Positions 10,601 to 18,947 of a DNA stretch of 64,000 nt are shown here, one piece after another. The stretch spans positions 62,001 through 126,000 of the forward strand of contig NZ_JAQZAO010000011.1 of the NCBI RefSeq assembly GCF_028737315.1. Direction: 5' to 3'. A program made the position numbers and the translations under genes. Below the pieces are notes generated by a model that was given only the letters and a program-made list of their open reading frames with translations, made no database searches and had not been told where the DNA came from. The stretch comes from Actinomycetospora lemnae. GTDB taxonomy: Bacteria; Actinomycetota; Actinomycetes; Mycobacteriales; Pseudonocardiaceae. How positions within the stretch are numbered: the stretch's first letter is position 1; each line of letters opens with the position of its first letter.

Positions 10601-10749
10601 GGGTCGGGGCTGCGCGCCAGCGCCCAGACGACGAGCTCGGCGCCCGGGACCGGGGCGTCCTCGTCCCACCAGCCCAGCGCCCCGAGGCGGGGGCCGGCGT
10701 CGGGGTCGGTCAGCCCGAGGCGCGCCGGTGCGCGGTGGGCGCGGGTCAT
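7681..10749 (-). CDS. glnE: Bifunctional glutamine synthetase adenylyltransferase/adenylyl-removase GlnE
   Basis: Adenylylates glutamine synthetase (inactivating it) and removes the AMP, matching activity to nitrogen supply. At 1022 residues it has the full family length with two nucleotidyltransferase halves. The N-terminal deadenylylase half carries GMGKCGGRELNYVSDIDVIF near residue 250. The C-terminal adenylylase half carries GMGRLGGAELGYSSDADVLF near residue 750. Each has the paired metal-binding aspartates. It is flanked by both of its potential targets, glnA and glnA2, a common actinobacterial arrangement. It is 28 nt downstream of glnA2 on the same strand, so probably cotranscribed. 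Confidence 0.97.
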   Translation of the reverse strand: MTRAHRAPARLGLTDPDAGPRLGALGWWDEDAPVPGAELVVWALARSPDPDLALLAVERLREAMGEQEWSTLDEALRTDQGLRGRLLSVLGGSTALGDHLVGHPDRWRTLRTEHTPGRTYDASRLPDLEQRTQTLFAAVGAEHARDAAGAPRATVLEPAGIGVLRLAYRDQVLALAAADLQSVCEPDLPVVPVEVVAAQLADLAAAGLRASLAVADATIADALGTKDGREPGDPLPCRLAVIGMGKCGGRELNYVSDIDVIFVAEGPTDIATRLASTMMRVATEAFLEVDANLRPEGRQGALVRTLDGHVSYYERWAKTWEFQALLKARPVAGDEDLAREYCEALAPMVWSAADRDDFVADVRAMRRRVLDHIRAEHADRELKLGRGGLRDVEFAVQLLQMVHGRGDETIRSQNTLEALAALADGGYVGRDDAANLAASYRFLRLLEHRVQLQKMRRTHLFPPDDDTAGLRWLARAAKLRADGSRDAVGVLQHERSRHTVRVRRLHEKLFYRPLLESVARVPGEDLVLTSESAMRRLKALGWTSPQGALGHLQALTSGVSRASRIQRALLPVLLDELGHSADPDHGLLAYRKVSEALADTPWFLGYLRDEGIAAERLMRVLGTSRWVAEMMPRTPEVLRLLAGDGPNAELVARRPDEVAASLRRAVARHTDPESAGQVGRSMRRIELVRVACADLLGLLDVPAVCGALSSIWVAVLQAALAAAERGQTGGDPAPARIAVIGMGRLGGAELGYSSDADVLFVCEPAEGVDDAEAVRYAKAVAEATVSALGAPSPDPPLEVDTKLRPEGKSGPLVRTLDSYRQYYARLADTWEYQALLRARPVAGDEELGAAFVEAIDPYRYPADGLPDEKAVEIRRIKARVDNERLPRRADKALHTKLGTGGLSDVEWTVQLLQLQHAGAVPSLRTPSTLEALDAAAKAGLVDPGDAEELVAGWTMATHARAAATLVRGRPTDEVPRSGRDLVAVASALGHDPDDDPGEFLDEYRRVTRRARAVVDRIFYLVD

Positions 10750-10777
10750 GCGGTCACCGAACGGATCACGGCGCCGG

Positions 10778-12121
10778 TCACAGCGTCGGCAGGTACGTCG
10801 CCAGCTCGTACGGGGTGACGTTGCGCCGGTAGGCGTCCCACTCCGCGCGCTTGTTGCGCAGGAAGAAGTCGAAGACGTGCTCGCCGAGGACCTCCGCCAT
10901 GAGCTCGGAGCGCTCCATCGCCGCGAGCGCGCCGTCGAGGTTCTGCGGCAGCGTCTCGTAGCCCATCGCGCGGCGCTCGCCCTCGGAGAGCATCCAGACG
11001 TTGTCCTCCGCGGCCGGCGGCAGCTCGTAGCCCTCGGCGACGCCCTGCAGGCCGGCGCCGAGGATCGCGGCGTAGGCCAGGTAGGGGTTGGCGGCGGTGT
11101 CGATCGTGCGCACCTCGACCCGGCGCGACGACGCCTTGCCCGGCGAGTACATCGGGACGCGGACCAGCGCCGAGCGGTTCGCGTGGCCCCAGCACACGGT
11201 CGTCGGGGCCTCGCCGCCGACGATGAGGCGCTTGTAGGAGTTGACGAACTGGTTGGTCACCGCGGAGATCTCGCGGGCGTGGCGCAGGACGCCGGCGACG
11301 AACGCCTTGCCGGTCTTGGACAGCTCGTAGGGCTCGGACGCGTCGTGGAAGGCGTTCTGGTCGCCCTCGAAGAGGCTGACGTGCGTGTGCATCGCCGAGC
11401 CGGGGTGCTCGGTGAACGGCTTGGGCATGAAGGACGCGTTGACGCCCTGGGTGATCGCGACCTCCTTGACGATGTAGCGGAAGGTCATGATGTTGTCCGC
11501 CATCGTCAGGGCGTCGGCGTAGCGCAGGTCGATCTCCTGCTGGCCCGGCCCGCCCTCGTGGTGGCTGAACTCCACCGAGATCCCCATGGCTTCGAGCGCC
11601 TCGATGCAGCGGCGCCGGAAGTGCGGCGCGACGTCGTGGCTGGCCTGGTCGAAGTAGCCGCCGGTGTCGGCGGGCACCGGCGGCGTGCCGTCACCGGGCA
11701 GGTCGCGCAGCAGGTAGAACTCGATCTCGGGGTGCACGTAGCAGGTGAAGCCGGCCTCGGCGGCGCGCGAGAGGCCGCGGCGCAGCACGTGGCGCGGGTC
11801 GGCCCAGGACGGCGAGCCGTCGGGCATCGTGATGTCGCAGAACATGCGCGCCGAGTAGTGCCCGCCGCCCGCGGTCTCCCACGGGAGCACCTGGAACGTC
11901 GACGGGTCGGGCTTCGCGACCATGTCCGACTCGTAGACGCGGGCGAAGCCCTCGATCGCCGACCCGTCGAACCCGATGCCCTCGGCGAAGGCACCCTCGA
12001 GCTCGGCCGGGGCGACGGCCACCGATTTGAGGTAACCGAGCACGTCGGTGAACCACAGCCGCACGAAGCGGATGTCGCGTTCCTCCAGCGTGCGCAGGAC
12101 GAACTCCTGCTGGCGATCCAT
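10778..12121 (-). CDS. glnA2: Glutamine synthetase family protein (GlnA2 type)
   Basis: A 447-residue glutamine synthetase paralogue. It keeps the catalytic landmarks: GFDGSAIEGFARVYESDM, the HTHVSLFEGDQNAFHD block after KPFTEHPGSAM, the NRSALVRVPMY arginines, and RRVEVRTIDTAANPYLA. It matches the GlnA2 group that is next to glnE in mycobacteria and Pseudonocardiales. Some GlnA2-like enzymes are not adenylylated, and in Streptomyces related paralogues act on polyamines, so glutamine synthesis is likely but not proven. The ATG start matches the family N-terminus MDRQQEFVLRTLEERD. Transcribed with glnE. Confidence 0.92.
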   Translation of the reverse strand: MDRQQEFVLRTLEERDIRFVRLWFTDVLGYLKSVAVAPAELEGAFAEGIGFDGSAIEGFARVYESDMVAKPDPSTFQVLPWETAGGGHYSARMFCDITMPDGSPSWADPRHVLRRGLSRAAEAGFTCYVHPEIEFYLLRDLPGDGTPPVPADTGGYFDQASHDVAPHFRRRCIEALEAMGISVEFSHHEGGPGQQEIDLRYADALTMADNIMTFRYIVKEVAITQGVNASFMPKPFTEHPGSAMHTHVSLFEGDQNAFHDASEPYELSKTGKAFVAGVLRHAREISAVTNQFVNSYKRLIVGGEAPTTVCWGHANRSALVRVPMYSPGKASSRRVEVRTIDTAANPYLAYAAILGAGLQGVAEGYELPPAAEDNVWMLSEGERRAMGYETLPQNLDGALAAMERSELMAEVLGEHVFDFFLRNKRAEWDAYRRNVTPYELATYLPTL

Positions 12122-12174
12122 GCCGCCGACCCTAGGTCCGGGTACAGATCCCCGAAAGCCGGGGCTCGGTCACG

Positions 12175-13770
12175 TCAGGACGCCGGGCACGTCGCCCCGG
12201 GCGGGGCGGGGGTGCCGTCGATGAGGTAGCGGGTCGCGATGTCGTCGACGCACGGCGAGCTCTGGAACACCGCGGTGTGCTCGTCGCCGACCTTGGTGAG
12301 CAGCGATCCGCCCAGCGCACGGGCCAGCTCCACGCCGGCCTGGTAGGGCGTGGCCGGGTCGCCGGTGGTCGAGACGACCAGCGGCGGCGCGAGGCCCGGG
12401 ACCTGCGGCACGTGCGGCTGGCTCGTCGGCGGGGTCGGCCAGAACGCGCAGCTGTCGCGCGCCGACGACGCCCCGCGCCCGCTGTCGAGGAACGGCGCGG
12501 CCTCGTTGTAGGCCTGCGCGCGGGCCAGCGACTGGGCCGGGTCGGTGACGCGCGGGTCGTCGGCGCAGCGCACGACCTCGAACGCGTCCTGCGACGAGGC
12601 GTAGGTGCCGTCGCGGTTCCGCTCGTAGTACTCGTCGGCGAGCGTCATCAGCGCGGCGCCCTGACCGGCCCGGAGGTCGTTGAGTGCCCGGACCAGGCGC
12701 GGCCAGTAGGTCTCGACGTAGAGCGCGTTGATCGTGCCCTGCTGGGCGTCGGCGTAGGACAGCACGCGCCCGTCGGGCAGCGGGAGCGGCGCGTCGATCA
12801 GGGGGCGCGTGAGCTGCTGGTAGGCCTGGGTGGTGCGGGCCGGGTCCTGGCCGAGCGGGCAGTCGGGCCGCGACGCGCAGTCGCGGGCGAACGCGTCGAA
12901 CGCACCCTGGAAGCCGCGGCCCTGCTCGATGAGCTCGGCCGTCGGGTCCTGGTCGGGGTCGAGCGCGCCGTCGAGCACCATCGCCCGCACGTTTGCCGGG
13001 AACTGCTCGGCGTACGTGGAGCCGATCCGGGTGCCGTAGGAGTAGCCGAGGTAGGTGAGGCGGGGGTCGCCGAGCGTCGCCCGCAGGACGTCCATGTCCC
13101 GGGCGACGTCGCGGGTGCCGGCGTTGGCGAGCAGGTCCAGGCCGCTGCGCTGGGCGCACAGCTCGGCCGTGCGCCGTTCCTCGGCCTCGGTCTGGGCGAC
13201 ACCGGCGGGGGACGCGTCGGTGTCGTCGTCGCGGCGGTCGGCGTCCCGCTCGGCGGGCTCGAGGCAGCGGATGGTGGGCTCGCTGGCACCGACGCCCCGG
13301 GGGTCGAAGCCGACGATGTCGAAGCGCCGCCCGACCTCGGTCTGCGCCAGCGAGGTCGACAGGTAGGCGGCGGTCTGGACGCCCGAGGCCCCCGGCCCAC
13401 CCGGGTTGATCACCAACGACCCGATCCGCTCCGGCGACGCCGGCGCCGCGTGGCGCAGCACGGCGATGGTCCCGGTGCGCTCGCCGGGCCGCGCGTAGTC
13501 GAGCGGCACCTCCATGCGGGCGCACTGGAACGCCGGGTCGGCGAAGATCTGGCGGTCCTCGGGCGTGCCGGCGAACGGCACGCACGGGCCCCACGCGAGC
13601 TGCTGGCCGTAGAAGCGCTCCAGCCCGGGCGGCGCGGCGGCGGCCGGGTCGGGCACCGCGACCCCCGGCACGACCTGCGCGCACGCCCCGAGCACGACCG
13701 CGGCGACCCCGAGGACGGCGGCGACCAGGGCACTCGGACGACGGCGGTGTCGGGCGGGGGCGGCGCGCAC
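12175..13770 (-). CDS. Secreted lipoprotein alpha/beta hydrolase (peptidase S33/TAP-like)
   Basis: A 531-residue exported hydrolase of the tripeptidyl-aminopeptidase/CaeA-like group that commonly follows glnA2 in actinobacteria. The N-terminus has basic residues, a hydrophobic stretch (SALVAAVLGVAAVVLG) and a lipobox VLGAC, so it is probably lipid-anchored outside the membrane. The oxyanion segment NPGGPGASG, the nucleophile elbow GYSYGTRIG, and a C-terminal TAP-like part with GDPATPYQ and the GDEHTAV histidine are all present. The GTG at 13770 has GGAGG 9 nt upstream; another GTG at 13779 directly abuts that motif and is less likely. The natural substrate (peptide or ester) is not predictable. 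Confidence 0.88.
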   Translation of the reverse strand: MRAAPARHRRRPSALVAAVLGVAAVVLGACAQVVPGVAVPDPAAAAPPGLERFYGQQLAWGPCVPFAGTPEDRQIFADPAFQCARMEVPLDYARPGERTGTIAVLRHAAPASPERIGSLVINPGGPGASGVQTAAYLSTSLAQTEVGRRFDIVGFDPRGVGASEPTIRCLEPAERDADRRDDDTDASPAGVAQTEAEERRTAELCAQRSGLDLLANAGTRDVARDMDVLRATLGDPRLTYLGYSYGTRIGSTYAEQFPANVRAMVLDGALDPDQDPTAELIEQGRGFQGAFDAFARDCASRPDCPLGQDPARTTQAYQQLTRPLIDAPLPLPDGRVLSYADAQQGTINALYVETYWPRLVRALNDLRAGQGAALMTLADEYYERNRDGTYASSQDAFEVVRCADDPRVTDPAQSLARAQAYNEAAPFLDSGRGASSARDSCAFWPTPPTSQPHVPQVPGLAPPLVVSTTGDPATPYQAGVELARALGGSLLTKVGDEHTAVFQSSPCVDDIATRYLIDGTPAPPGATCPAS

Positions 13771-13911
13771 GGCGGCCACCCTCCCACGGAGCCCGTGATC
13801 GTCCGGTGACGGGCTCGGGTGCCGCTTCCCCGCCGACGCGTCGGGTCGCACGAGCTCTTCTCGGTGTCCGACCCCGAGGCGACCCCGTGACCTCCGGCCC
13901 AGGCTCGGGCG

Positions 13912-14697
13912 ATGGACGACGGGCACGTGGTGGTGTGCGGCGCGGGGATCGTCGGACTCGCGCTGGCGATGATGCTGGCGGGTGACGGACGCCGCGTGAC
14001 CGTGCTGGAGTCCGATCCGTCGCCGGCACCCGACGGTGCCTCGGCGGCGTGGTCGGGGTGGTCCCGACGCGGCGTGGCGCAGTTCCACCAGCCGCACGCG
14101 CTACTTCTCGGGCGCGCTGCCCGAGTGGCGCTCGGGGCCCCTCACGCAGCACGGGACGATCTCGGTCCTGACGCTCCCGTCCGACAACGACACCTGGTCG
14201 GTGACGGTGTGCGGGAGCTCCCGGGACGTGCCGCTCAAGGAGCTGCGTCGTCCCGACTGCTTCGACCGGGTGCTGCGCGGCTTCCCACTCCAGGCGCACT
14301 GGGTGGACGCGCCGGCCGACTCCGGTGTCGTCGGCGACGCCTGGGCCTGCACCAACCCGTCGGCCGGCCGGGCTTCCACGAGCTCGGGGACGACCGGGTC
14401 GCCCCGTGGGTCCGTGACCAGCTGCGCGCCGACCGGGCCCGCGTCGCGGAGATGAACGCCCTCCGCCGCGGCGAGACCCCACCGGCGCCCGATCCCGACC
14501 GTCGCCGCCTTCGCCGCGGCCGCGGTGGAGGACCCCGAGGTCTTCCGGGCCTTCCTCGAGGTCCTCCTGTGCCTCGCCCTGCCCACCGAGGTCCTCGCCC
14601 GGCCGCACATCGTCGCCGTCGCCCGACGGCGTGGCAAGGCACCCGTGCCCCGCCCGGGCCGGACCGGTCGGAGCTGCTGGACCTCATCGCGGGGTGA
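13912..14697 (+). pseudogene. Decayed FAD-dependent oxidoreductase
   Basis: The reading frame starts with a clean Rossmann motif (VVVCGAGIVGLALAMMLAGD, residues about 6-25) and GVAQFHQPH, then loses homology-like text after about 14100. A second frame resumes with TRYFSGALPEW, DNDTWSVTVCGSSRD and LQAHWVDAP (14100-14310) and DAWACTNPSAGR. The first frame returns with RADRARVAEMNALRRG (14420-14470), and a third carries VEDPEVFRAFLEVLLCLALP (14525-14600). I read this as one family, the flavoprotein monooxygenase-like proteins with DAWACTNPSAGRG, broken by an internal deletion and at least three frameshifts. It cannot make the full protein. Confidence 0.8.
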
Positions 14698-14700
14698 GCC

Positions 14701-14888
14701 GCACCCGCGGCCCCAGCACATGGTCACGACCACGGTCTGGGCGCTGAGCCGGCACCCGGAGCAGCGCGACCGCGTCCTCGCCGGCCCCTCGCTGTGGTCG
14801 GTCGCGTTCGACGAGGCGCTGCGGTGCGTGGTTCGGCTGGGTGTTCCGGGGCCTCACCGACCTGCCCGTGACGTGGGAGCCGTCCTGA
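14701..14888 (+). pseudogene. Cytochrome P450 C-terminal relic
   Basis: Directly after the decayed flavoprotein there is a fragment with P450 hallmarks: TTTVWALSRHPEQRDRVL (helix I end to helix J) and FDEALR, the ExxR motif of helix K. After a frame change it ends with FRGLTDLPVTWEPS and a stop at 14886-14888, which resembles the terminal P450 strand. The heme-binding cysteine loop and the first three quarters of the enzyme are missing. This is an internally deleted remnant, not a functional gene. Confidence 0.7.
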
Positions 14889-15019
14889 CCCGCTCGCCGC
14901 TGTGAGGCTGGTCCCAGCGGGCGGCCGCCGCGCTCGCGCGGTGACACGGTGTGCTCATCCACCCCGACGACCCGGGGACCCGCCGCACCCGGTGGGCCTC
15001 GAGGCAAGGACGGACGACG

Positions 15020-15868
15020 ATGACGTCACCCGGCACCTCCGCGTCCACTTCTTCTGGGCGCCCCCGACGCACCCGCGTGCACCACCTCCAGGAGATGAAG
15101 GCCCGCGGCGAGCGCTGGCCGATGCTCACGGCCTACGACGTGAACACCGCGCGGATCTTCGACGAGGCCGGCGTGCCCGTCCTCCTCGTCGGCGACTCGG
15201 CCGGCAACACCGTGCTCGGCTACGACACCACCGTGCCGGTGACCACCGAGGAGCTGCTGATCCTCACCCGCGCCGTGGTGCGCGGGGCCCCGCACGCGCT
15301 GGTCGTCGCCGACCTCCCCTTCGGCAGCTACCAGGTCTCGGTCGAGCAGGCCGTCACCACCGCCGTCGAGTTCATGAAGTCCGGCGGCGCCCACGCCGTG
15401 AAGCTCGAGGGCGGGGCGCACTACGCCGACCGCATCCGGGCGATCGTCGACGCCGGCATCCCGGTGATGGCGCACCTCGGCTTCACCCCGCAGAGCGAGC
15501 ACGCCCTCGGCGGCTACCGCGTGCAGGGCCGGGGCGACGACGCGGCCGAGAAGCTCCTCGCCGACGCCCGCGCGGTCACCGAGGCGGGCGCGTTCGCCGT
15601 CGTCCTCGAGATGGTGCCCGCGCACGTCGCCAAGCGGGTGACGGCCGAGGTGCCGATCCCGACCGTCGGCATCGGCGCCGGCCCCGAGTGCGACGCGCAG
15701 GTGCTGGTGTGGACCGACATGGCCGGGCTCTCCGACCCGTCCCGGCGCACGCCGAAGTTCGTCAAGCGCTACGCCGACCTCGGCTCCGTCCTCGCCGACG
15801 CCGCGGGCACCTACGCCCGTGAGGTGCGCGAGGGCGTCTTCCCGGGCCCCGAGCACAGCTTCGACTAG
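15020..15868 (+). CDS. panB: 3-methyl-2-oxobutanoate hydroxymethyltransferase PanB
   Basis: First committed enzyme of pantothenate (coenzyme A) biosynthesis, transferring a hydroxymethyl group from methylenetetrahydrofolate to alpha-ketoisovalerate. The 282-residue protein shows PanB signatures: [34 protein letters not shown], the DLPFGSYQ metal/substrate loop, [24 protein letters not shown] with the catalytic glutamate, and [21 protein letters not shown]. The ATG at 15020 has AAGGA 9-10 nt upstream. Genes on both sides are degraded, yet panB is intact. Its stop overlaps by 4 nt with the end of the minus-strand hydrolase relic. Confidence 0.96.
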   Translation: MTSPGTSASTSSGRPRRTRVHHLQEMKARGERWPMLTAYDVNTARIFDEAGVPVLLVGDSAGNTVLGYDTTVPVTTEELLILTRAVVRGAPHALVVADLPFGSYQVSVEQAVTTAVEFMKSGGAHAVKLEGGAHYADRIRAIVDAGIPVMAHLGFTPQSEHALGGYRVQGRGDDAAEKLLADARAVTEAGAFAVVLEMVPAHVAKRVTAEVPIPTVGIGAGPECDAQVLVWTDMAGLSDPSRRTPKFVKRYADLGSVLADAAGTYAREVREGVFPGPEHSFD

Positions 15869-16404
15869 ACGCGCTCCGCGATCAGCCCGGCGACCAGGGC
15901 CGGGTCCTCGAGCGGCATGGCGTGCCCGACGCCGGGCAGGGCGACGAGCTCGGCGCCGGGCACCCAGCCGGCCAGCGCGCGCGTGGTCTCCTCGTGGGAC
16001 TCCGTGGCGCCGTCGGTGCCGTAGACGAACGTCGTCGGGGCGGCGACGCGACTCGCCGTGGCCTCGTCGACCGGCCACTCCATCGCGGCGACGACCTCGT
16101 CGGCCAGGAAGAACCGGGAGTCGCGGACCACGCGCTCGACCGCGCCGTCGCCCAGGCGCTCGCGGACGAGGTCGGCCCAGCCCGGTCCGCAGACGCCGGT
16201 CATGAACGTGTCGATCGCGCCGCGGACGTCGCCCGCCTGCGCCGCGCCGAGGGCGGGACCGACCGCGGTGCGGACCAGCTCCTCCGCGGACGGACCGGCC
16301 GGACTCGGTGCCGGCTCGAGGAGCACGAGCCGCCCGACGGCCTCGGGCGCGTCGATCGCGGCCTGCAGGGCCATGCTGGCGCTCGAGGAGTGGCCCGATC
16401 GTGA
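15865..16404 (-). pseudogene. N-terminally truncated alpha/beta hydrolase
   Basis: The frame encodes the second half of an alpha/beta hydrolase. It begins at the nucleophile elbow GHSSSASMALQAAI (about 16401), continues with GRLVLLEPAP and a cap region, and ends with the acid strand TFVYGTDGATESHEE and the histidine in GVGHAMPLEDP. The roughly 90 residues before the elbow, including the oxyanion strand, are absent. Upstream sequence abruptly becomes an ATPase fragment in another frame. The elbow is GHSSS rather than GxSxG. An ATG at 16374 could start translation, but the product would lack the catalytic serine. Confidence 0.65.
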
Positions 16405-16850
16405 GGGCGGCGAGCACCGCGTCCTGGGTCAGCGCGTGGCGCCAGCGCAGCCCGCCGTCCGTGACGGGCACGAGCAGGCGGACCTCGACCGCGCGGCGCA
16501 GCGCCCCCGCTGACCGCCGGCCCCGGCGTCCACGCGGGCAGCACGCGGGCGAGGACCGCGCGGAACGGCACGAGGCGCGGGTCGTCGGCGAGCGCCGGGT
16601 CCGCGACGCCGGCCAGCGCCTCGGCGAGCGGGCGGTACGGCCCGCCGCCGGGCACGGCGTGCCCGCGCAGCACCCACGCGCCCGCCGCCGCGACCCGGAC
16701 GGCGACCTCGTCGAGCAGCCGGGTCTTGCCGCTGCCCGCCTCGCCGGCGACCAGCGTCACCCCTCCCGGACCGGACAGCGCCGCCCCGACCAGGGCCGCG
16801 ACCTCGTCGTCCCGCCCGGTCAGCGGCGCCGCGCCCGGCCCGGCCTGCAT
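16405..16850 (-). pseudogene. LuxR-family ATPase regulator, N-terminal relic
   Basis: Starting from an ATG at 16850, the frame reads LTGRDDEVAALVGAAL, then a Walker A motif GEAGSGKT, LLDEVAVRVAAAGAWVLRG and PYRPLAEALAGVADP. This is the N-terminal AAA part of large LuxR-type regulators (LAL/MalT-like). After about 16530 it shifts frame; a further in-family piece, GGLRWRHALTQDAVLAAL, is readable at about 16385-16450 before the sequence runs into the hydrolase relic. Walker B, the TPR region and the LuxR helix-turn-helix are missing. I judge it a degraded gene. Confidence 0.65.
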
Positions 16851-16875
16851 CGACCCAGTGTGGGTAACCGCGCCC

Positions 16876-17214
16876 ATGGCCGAGAAGACCAGTGAGCAGA
16901 TCCGCTCGGAGTTCGACGACGTCGTCAACATGAGTCCCAAGGAGCTCGAGGACTGGTTGGGCACCGACGAGTCGCAGTCGGTGGGTCAGTCGTCGGGCGA
17001 CGACGACGAGTCGACGGGCCACTACATGGGCCGGCGGATCGTCGAGATCCAGAAGAAGGACGAGGGCGACCTCGACGACGACGACCTCGCGGCGATGAAG
17101 AAGGTCCACGGCTACGTCGCGCGGCACACGAAGCAGAAGCCGTCCAAGGAGGACATCGAGACGTCGAAGTGGCGCTACTCGCTCATGAACTGGGGCCACG
17201 ATCCCCTGAAGTGA
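16876..17214 (+). CDS. DUF3140 domain protein
   Basis: A 112-residue, highly charged cytoplasmic protein. It has the DUF3140 pattern: EFDDVVNMSPKELEDWL (about 9-25), TGHYMGRRIVEIQKK and MKKVHGYVARHTKQKP, and ends KWRYSLMNWGHDPLK. The function is unknown; the terminal motif is strongly conserved in the family as I know it. The start is ATG at 16876, 26 nt from the divergent relic. An upstream extension in frame is not protein-like. The stop is 10 nt from the convergent F420 reductase gene. Confidence 0.85.
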   Translation: MAEKTSEQIRSEFDDVVNMSPKELEDWLGTDESQSVGQSSGDDDESTGHYMGRRIVEIQKKDEGDLDDDDLAAMKKVHGYVARHTKQKPSKEDIETSKWRYSLMNWGHDPLK

Positions 17215-17224
17215 GCGGAGGCAC

Positions 17225-17935
17225 CTACTCGAGGTCCGTGATCTTGATGCCGGCGTGCACCTTGTAGCGGCGGTTGATCGCGATGAGGTTCGCCGTCAGG
17301 CACTCCACCTGGTAGGCGTTGCGCAGCCGGCCGCCGTAGATCCCGCGCACGCCCGGGATGGCATCGGCGAGGGCGCGCACGACGTCGGTGGCCTCGCGGT
17401 CGTCGCCGAGGACGAGGACGTCGCAGTCGACCCGGTCCTGCTCGAGGTCGGCGAGCAGCACCGCGGAGACGTTGTGGAACGCCGCGGTGACGCGCGACTC
17501 GGGCAGCAGCTGCTCGGCCTGCTGCGCCGCGCTGCCCTCCTCGACCGGCAGCGGGTACGGGCCCTTCTTGTCGAAGCCGATCGGCACGACGCAGTCGACG
17601 ACGATCTTGCCCTTGAGCTGGTCGGCGAGCCCGCGCAGCGTCTCGGCGTGCGACTCCCAGGGCACCGCGGCCACGACGACGTCGGCCTCGGACGCGCAGG
17701 TCGCGTTGTCCGCGCCCCGGACGTGGTCGACGCCGGCGGCCTGGCAGTACTCCTTCGCCGAGTTCTCGGCGCGCTCGGCGGCGCGCGAGCCGACGATGAC
17801 CTCGATGCCCGCGCGCGCCCAGCGCAGCGCCAGCCCCTGGCCCTGGTTGCCGGTGCCACCGAGCACCCCGACGGTCAGGGTGGTCGGGTCGACGGCCCCG
17901 TCGGAGGACGAGTCGGACGAGGTCGGTGCGTTCAC
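17225..17935 (-). CDS. npdG: NADPH-dependent F420 reductase (F420:NADPH oxidoreductase)
   Basis: Transfers hydride between NADPH and the deazaflavin F420, supplying F420H2 to F420-dependent oxidoreductases. The 236-residue product has the N-terminal NADP-binding motif GVLGGTGNQGQGLALR, then VIVGSRAAERAE, AVPWESHAETL, DCVVPIGFDKKGPYPLPVEEGSAAQQ read in pieces, the FHNVSA segment and the conserved C-terminus GGRLRNAYQVECLTANLIAIN. I chose the GTG at 17935 because GGGAG lies 8 nt upstream; an ATG 18 nt earlier is possible. Its presence implies an F420-using organism and fits the two LLM oxidoreductases at 0.9-2.8 kb. Confidence 0.92.
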   Translation of the reverse strand: MNAPTSSDSSSDGAVDPTTLTVGVLGGTGNQGQGLALRWARAGIEVIVGSRAAERAENSAKEYCQAAGVDHVRGADNATCASEADVVVAAVPWESHAETLRGLADQLKGKIVVDCVVPIGFDKKGPYPLPVEEGSAAQQAEQLLPESRVTAAFHNVSAVLLADLEQDRVDCDVLVLGDDREATDVVRALADAIPGVRGIYGGRLRNAYQVECLTANLIAINRRYKVHAGIKITDLE

Positions 17936-17984
17936 GGCGCGGGCTCCCAGCACGAACGGTCAGGACGGACGGTCTCTACCACGA

Positions 17985-18947
17985 TCAGCCCGTGAGCAAC
18001 CCGGCGAGCATCCCGGCCAGCTCGGCGTGCAGCGCCGTGACCGCGGCGTCGGCGGCCGGCACGGCCGCGGTGAACCCGTAGAAGCCGTGCACGAGCGCGG
18101 GGTGCTCGCGGCGACGGGCGTCCACACCCGCGGCGGCGAGCGCGTCGGCGAAGGCGTGACCGGCGTCGCGCAGCGGGTCGTAGCCCGCCGTCGCCACGAT
18201 CGTCGGCGGGAACCCGGCCAGCGTCTCCGCGCGCAGCGGGGAGAGCCGGACGTCGCCGCGCGGGTCGTGGCCGGCGAGGTAGAGCTTCGAGCAGGCGCGC
18301 ACGTCCGACGCCGTGAGCCAGTAGCCCTCGGCGTTCTCGGCGACCGACGGGTAGCGGCCCTCGAAGTCCGGTGGCGGGTAGACGAGCAGGCACGCCGCCG
18401 GGGCCCGGCCCTCGTCGCGCAGCGCCAGCGCGGCGACCGCGGCGAGGTTCGCCCCGGCGCTGTCCCCGACGAGCGCGAGCGGCCGCGTCCCGTCGTGCAG
18501 GGCCCGGACCGCGGCGAGGGTGTCGTCCAGCGGTACCGGGAACGGGTGCTCGGGCGCGAGCCGGTGGTCGAGGGCGGCGACCTCGGCACCGAGGTCGTCG
18601 GCGAGCCGCTCGGCCACGGCGTCGTAGGCCTCGCCGCCGCCGAGCACCCAGCCGCCGCCGTGCACGAAGACGACGAGGGCGTCGCGGGAGCGGGTCGCCG
18701 GACGGTGCCACCGCACCGCGACCCCGCCCGCCTCGCCGATCTCCGGCGCCCGCGTCGGGTGTCCCGCCGCCTCGGCCATCTGGGCCGCGAACCGGGCCCG
18801 CGCCTCGTCCACACCGTCGGTCGACCCGGGCACGGTGCCGGCGAACATCGCGGGCTGGTCGGCCCAACGGTCGAGCAGCGCGCGCACGCCCGCGTCGAGG
18901 GGTGCGCGGGCGGTGTCGGCCTCGGGACCGTCGGGTACGGCGCTCAC
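17985..18947 (-). CDS. Alpha/beta hydrolase, hormone-sensitive lipase (esterase) family
   Basis: A carboxylesterase-like enzyme of 320 residues. The oxyanion motif is HGGGW, with VVFVHGGGWVLGGGEAYD before it. The nucleophile lies in VGDSAGANLAA (GxSxG form GDSAG), and the acid and base lie in TAGYDPLRDAG and HPALVHGFYGF, the usual HSL arrangement. No signal peptide, so cytoplasmic. The GTG at 18947 is preceded by TAGGGT and a 7-nt gap, suggesting a leaderless transcript; an ATG 24 nt further upstream lies before that hexamer and is less likely. Substrate unknown. Confidence 0.87.
   Translation of the reverse strand: MSAVPDGPEADTARAPLDAGVRALLDRWADQPAMFAGTVPGSTDGVDEARARFAAQMAEAAGHPTRAPEIGEAGGVAVRWHRPATRSRDALVVFVHGGGWVLGGGEAYDAVAERLADDLGAEVAALDHRLAPEHPFPVPLDDTLAAVRALHDGTRPLALVGDSAGANLAAVAALALRDEGRAPAACLLVYPPPDFEGRYPSVAENAEGYWLTASDVRACSKLYLAGHDPRGDVRLSPLRAETLAGFPPTIVATAGYDPLRDAGHAFADALAAAGVDARRREHPALVHGFYGFTAAVPAADAAVTALHAELAGMLAGLLTG

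Noticed and set aside
7609-10818. A 1069-codon plus-strand frame opposite glnE
   Set aside because: Shadow of glnE; no domain-like text, and composition typical of antisense frames in GC-rich DNA.
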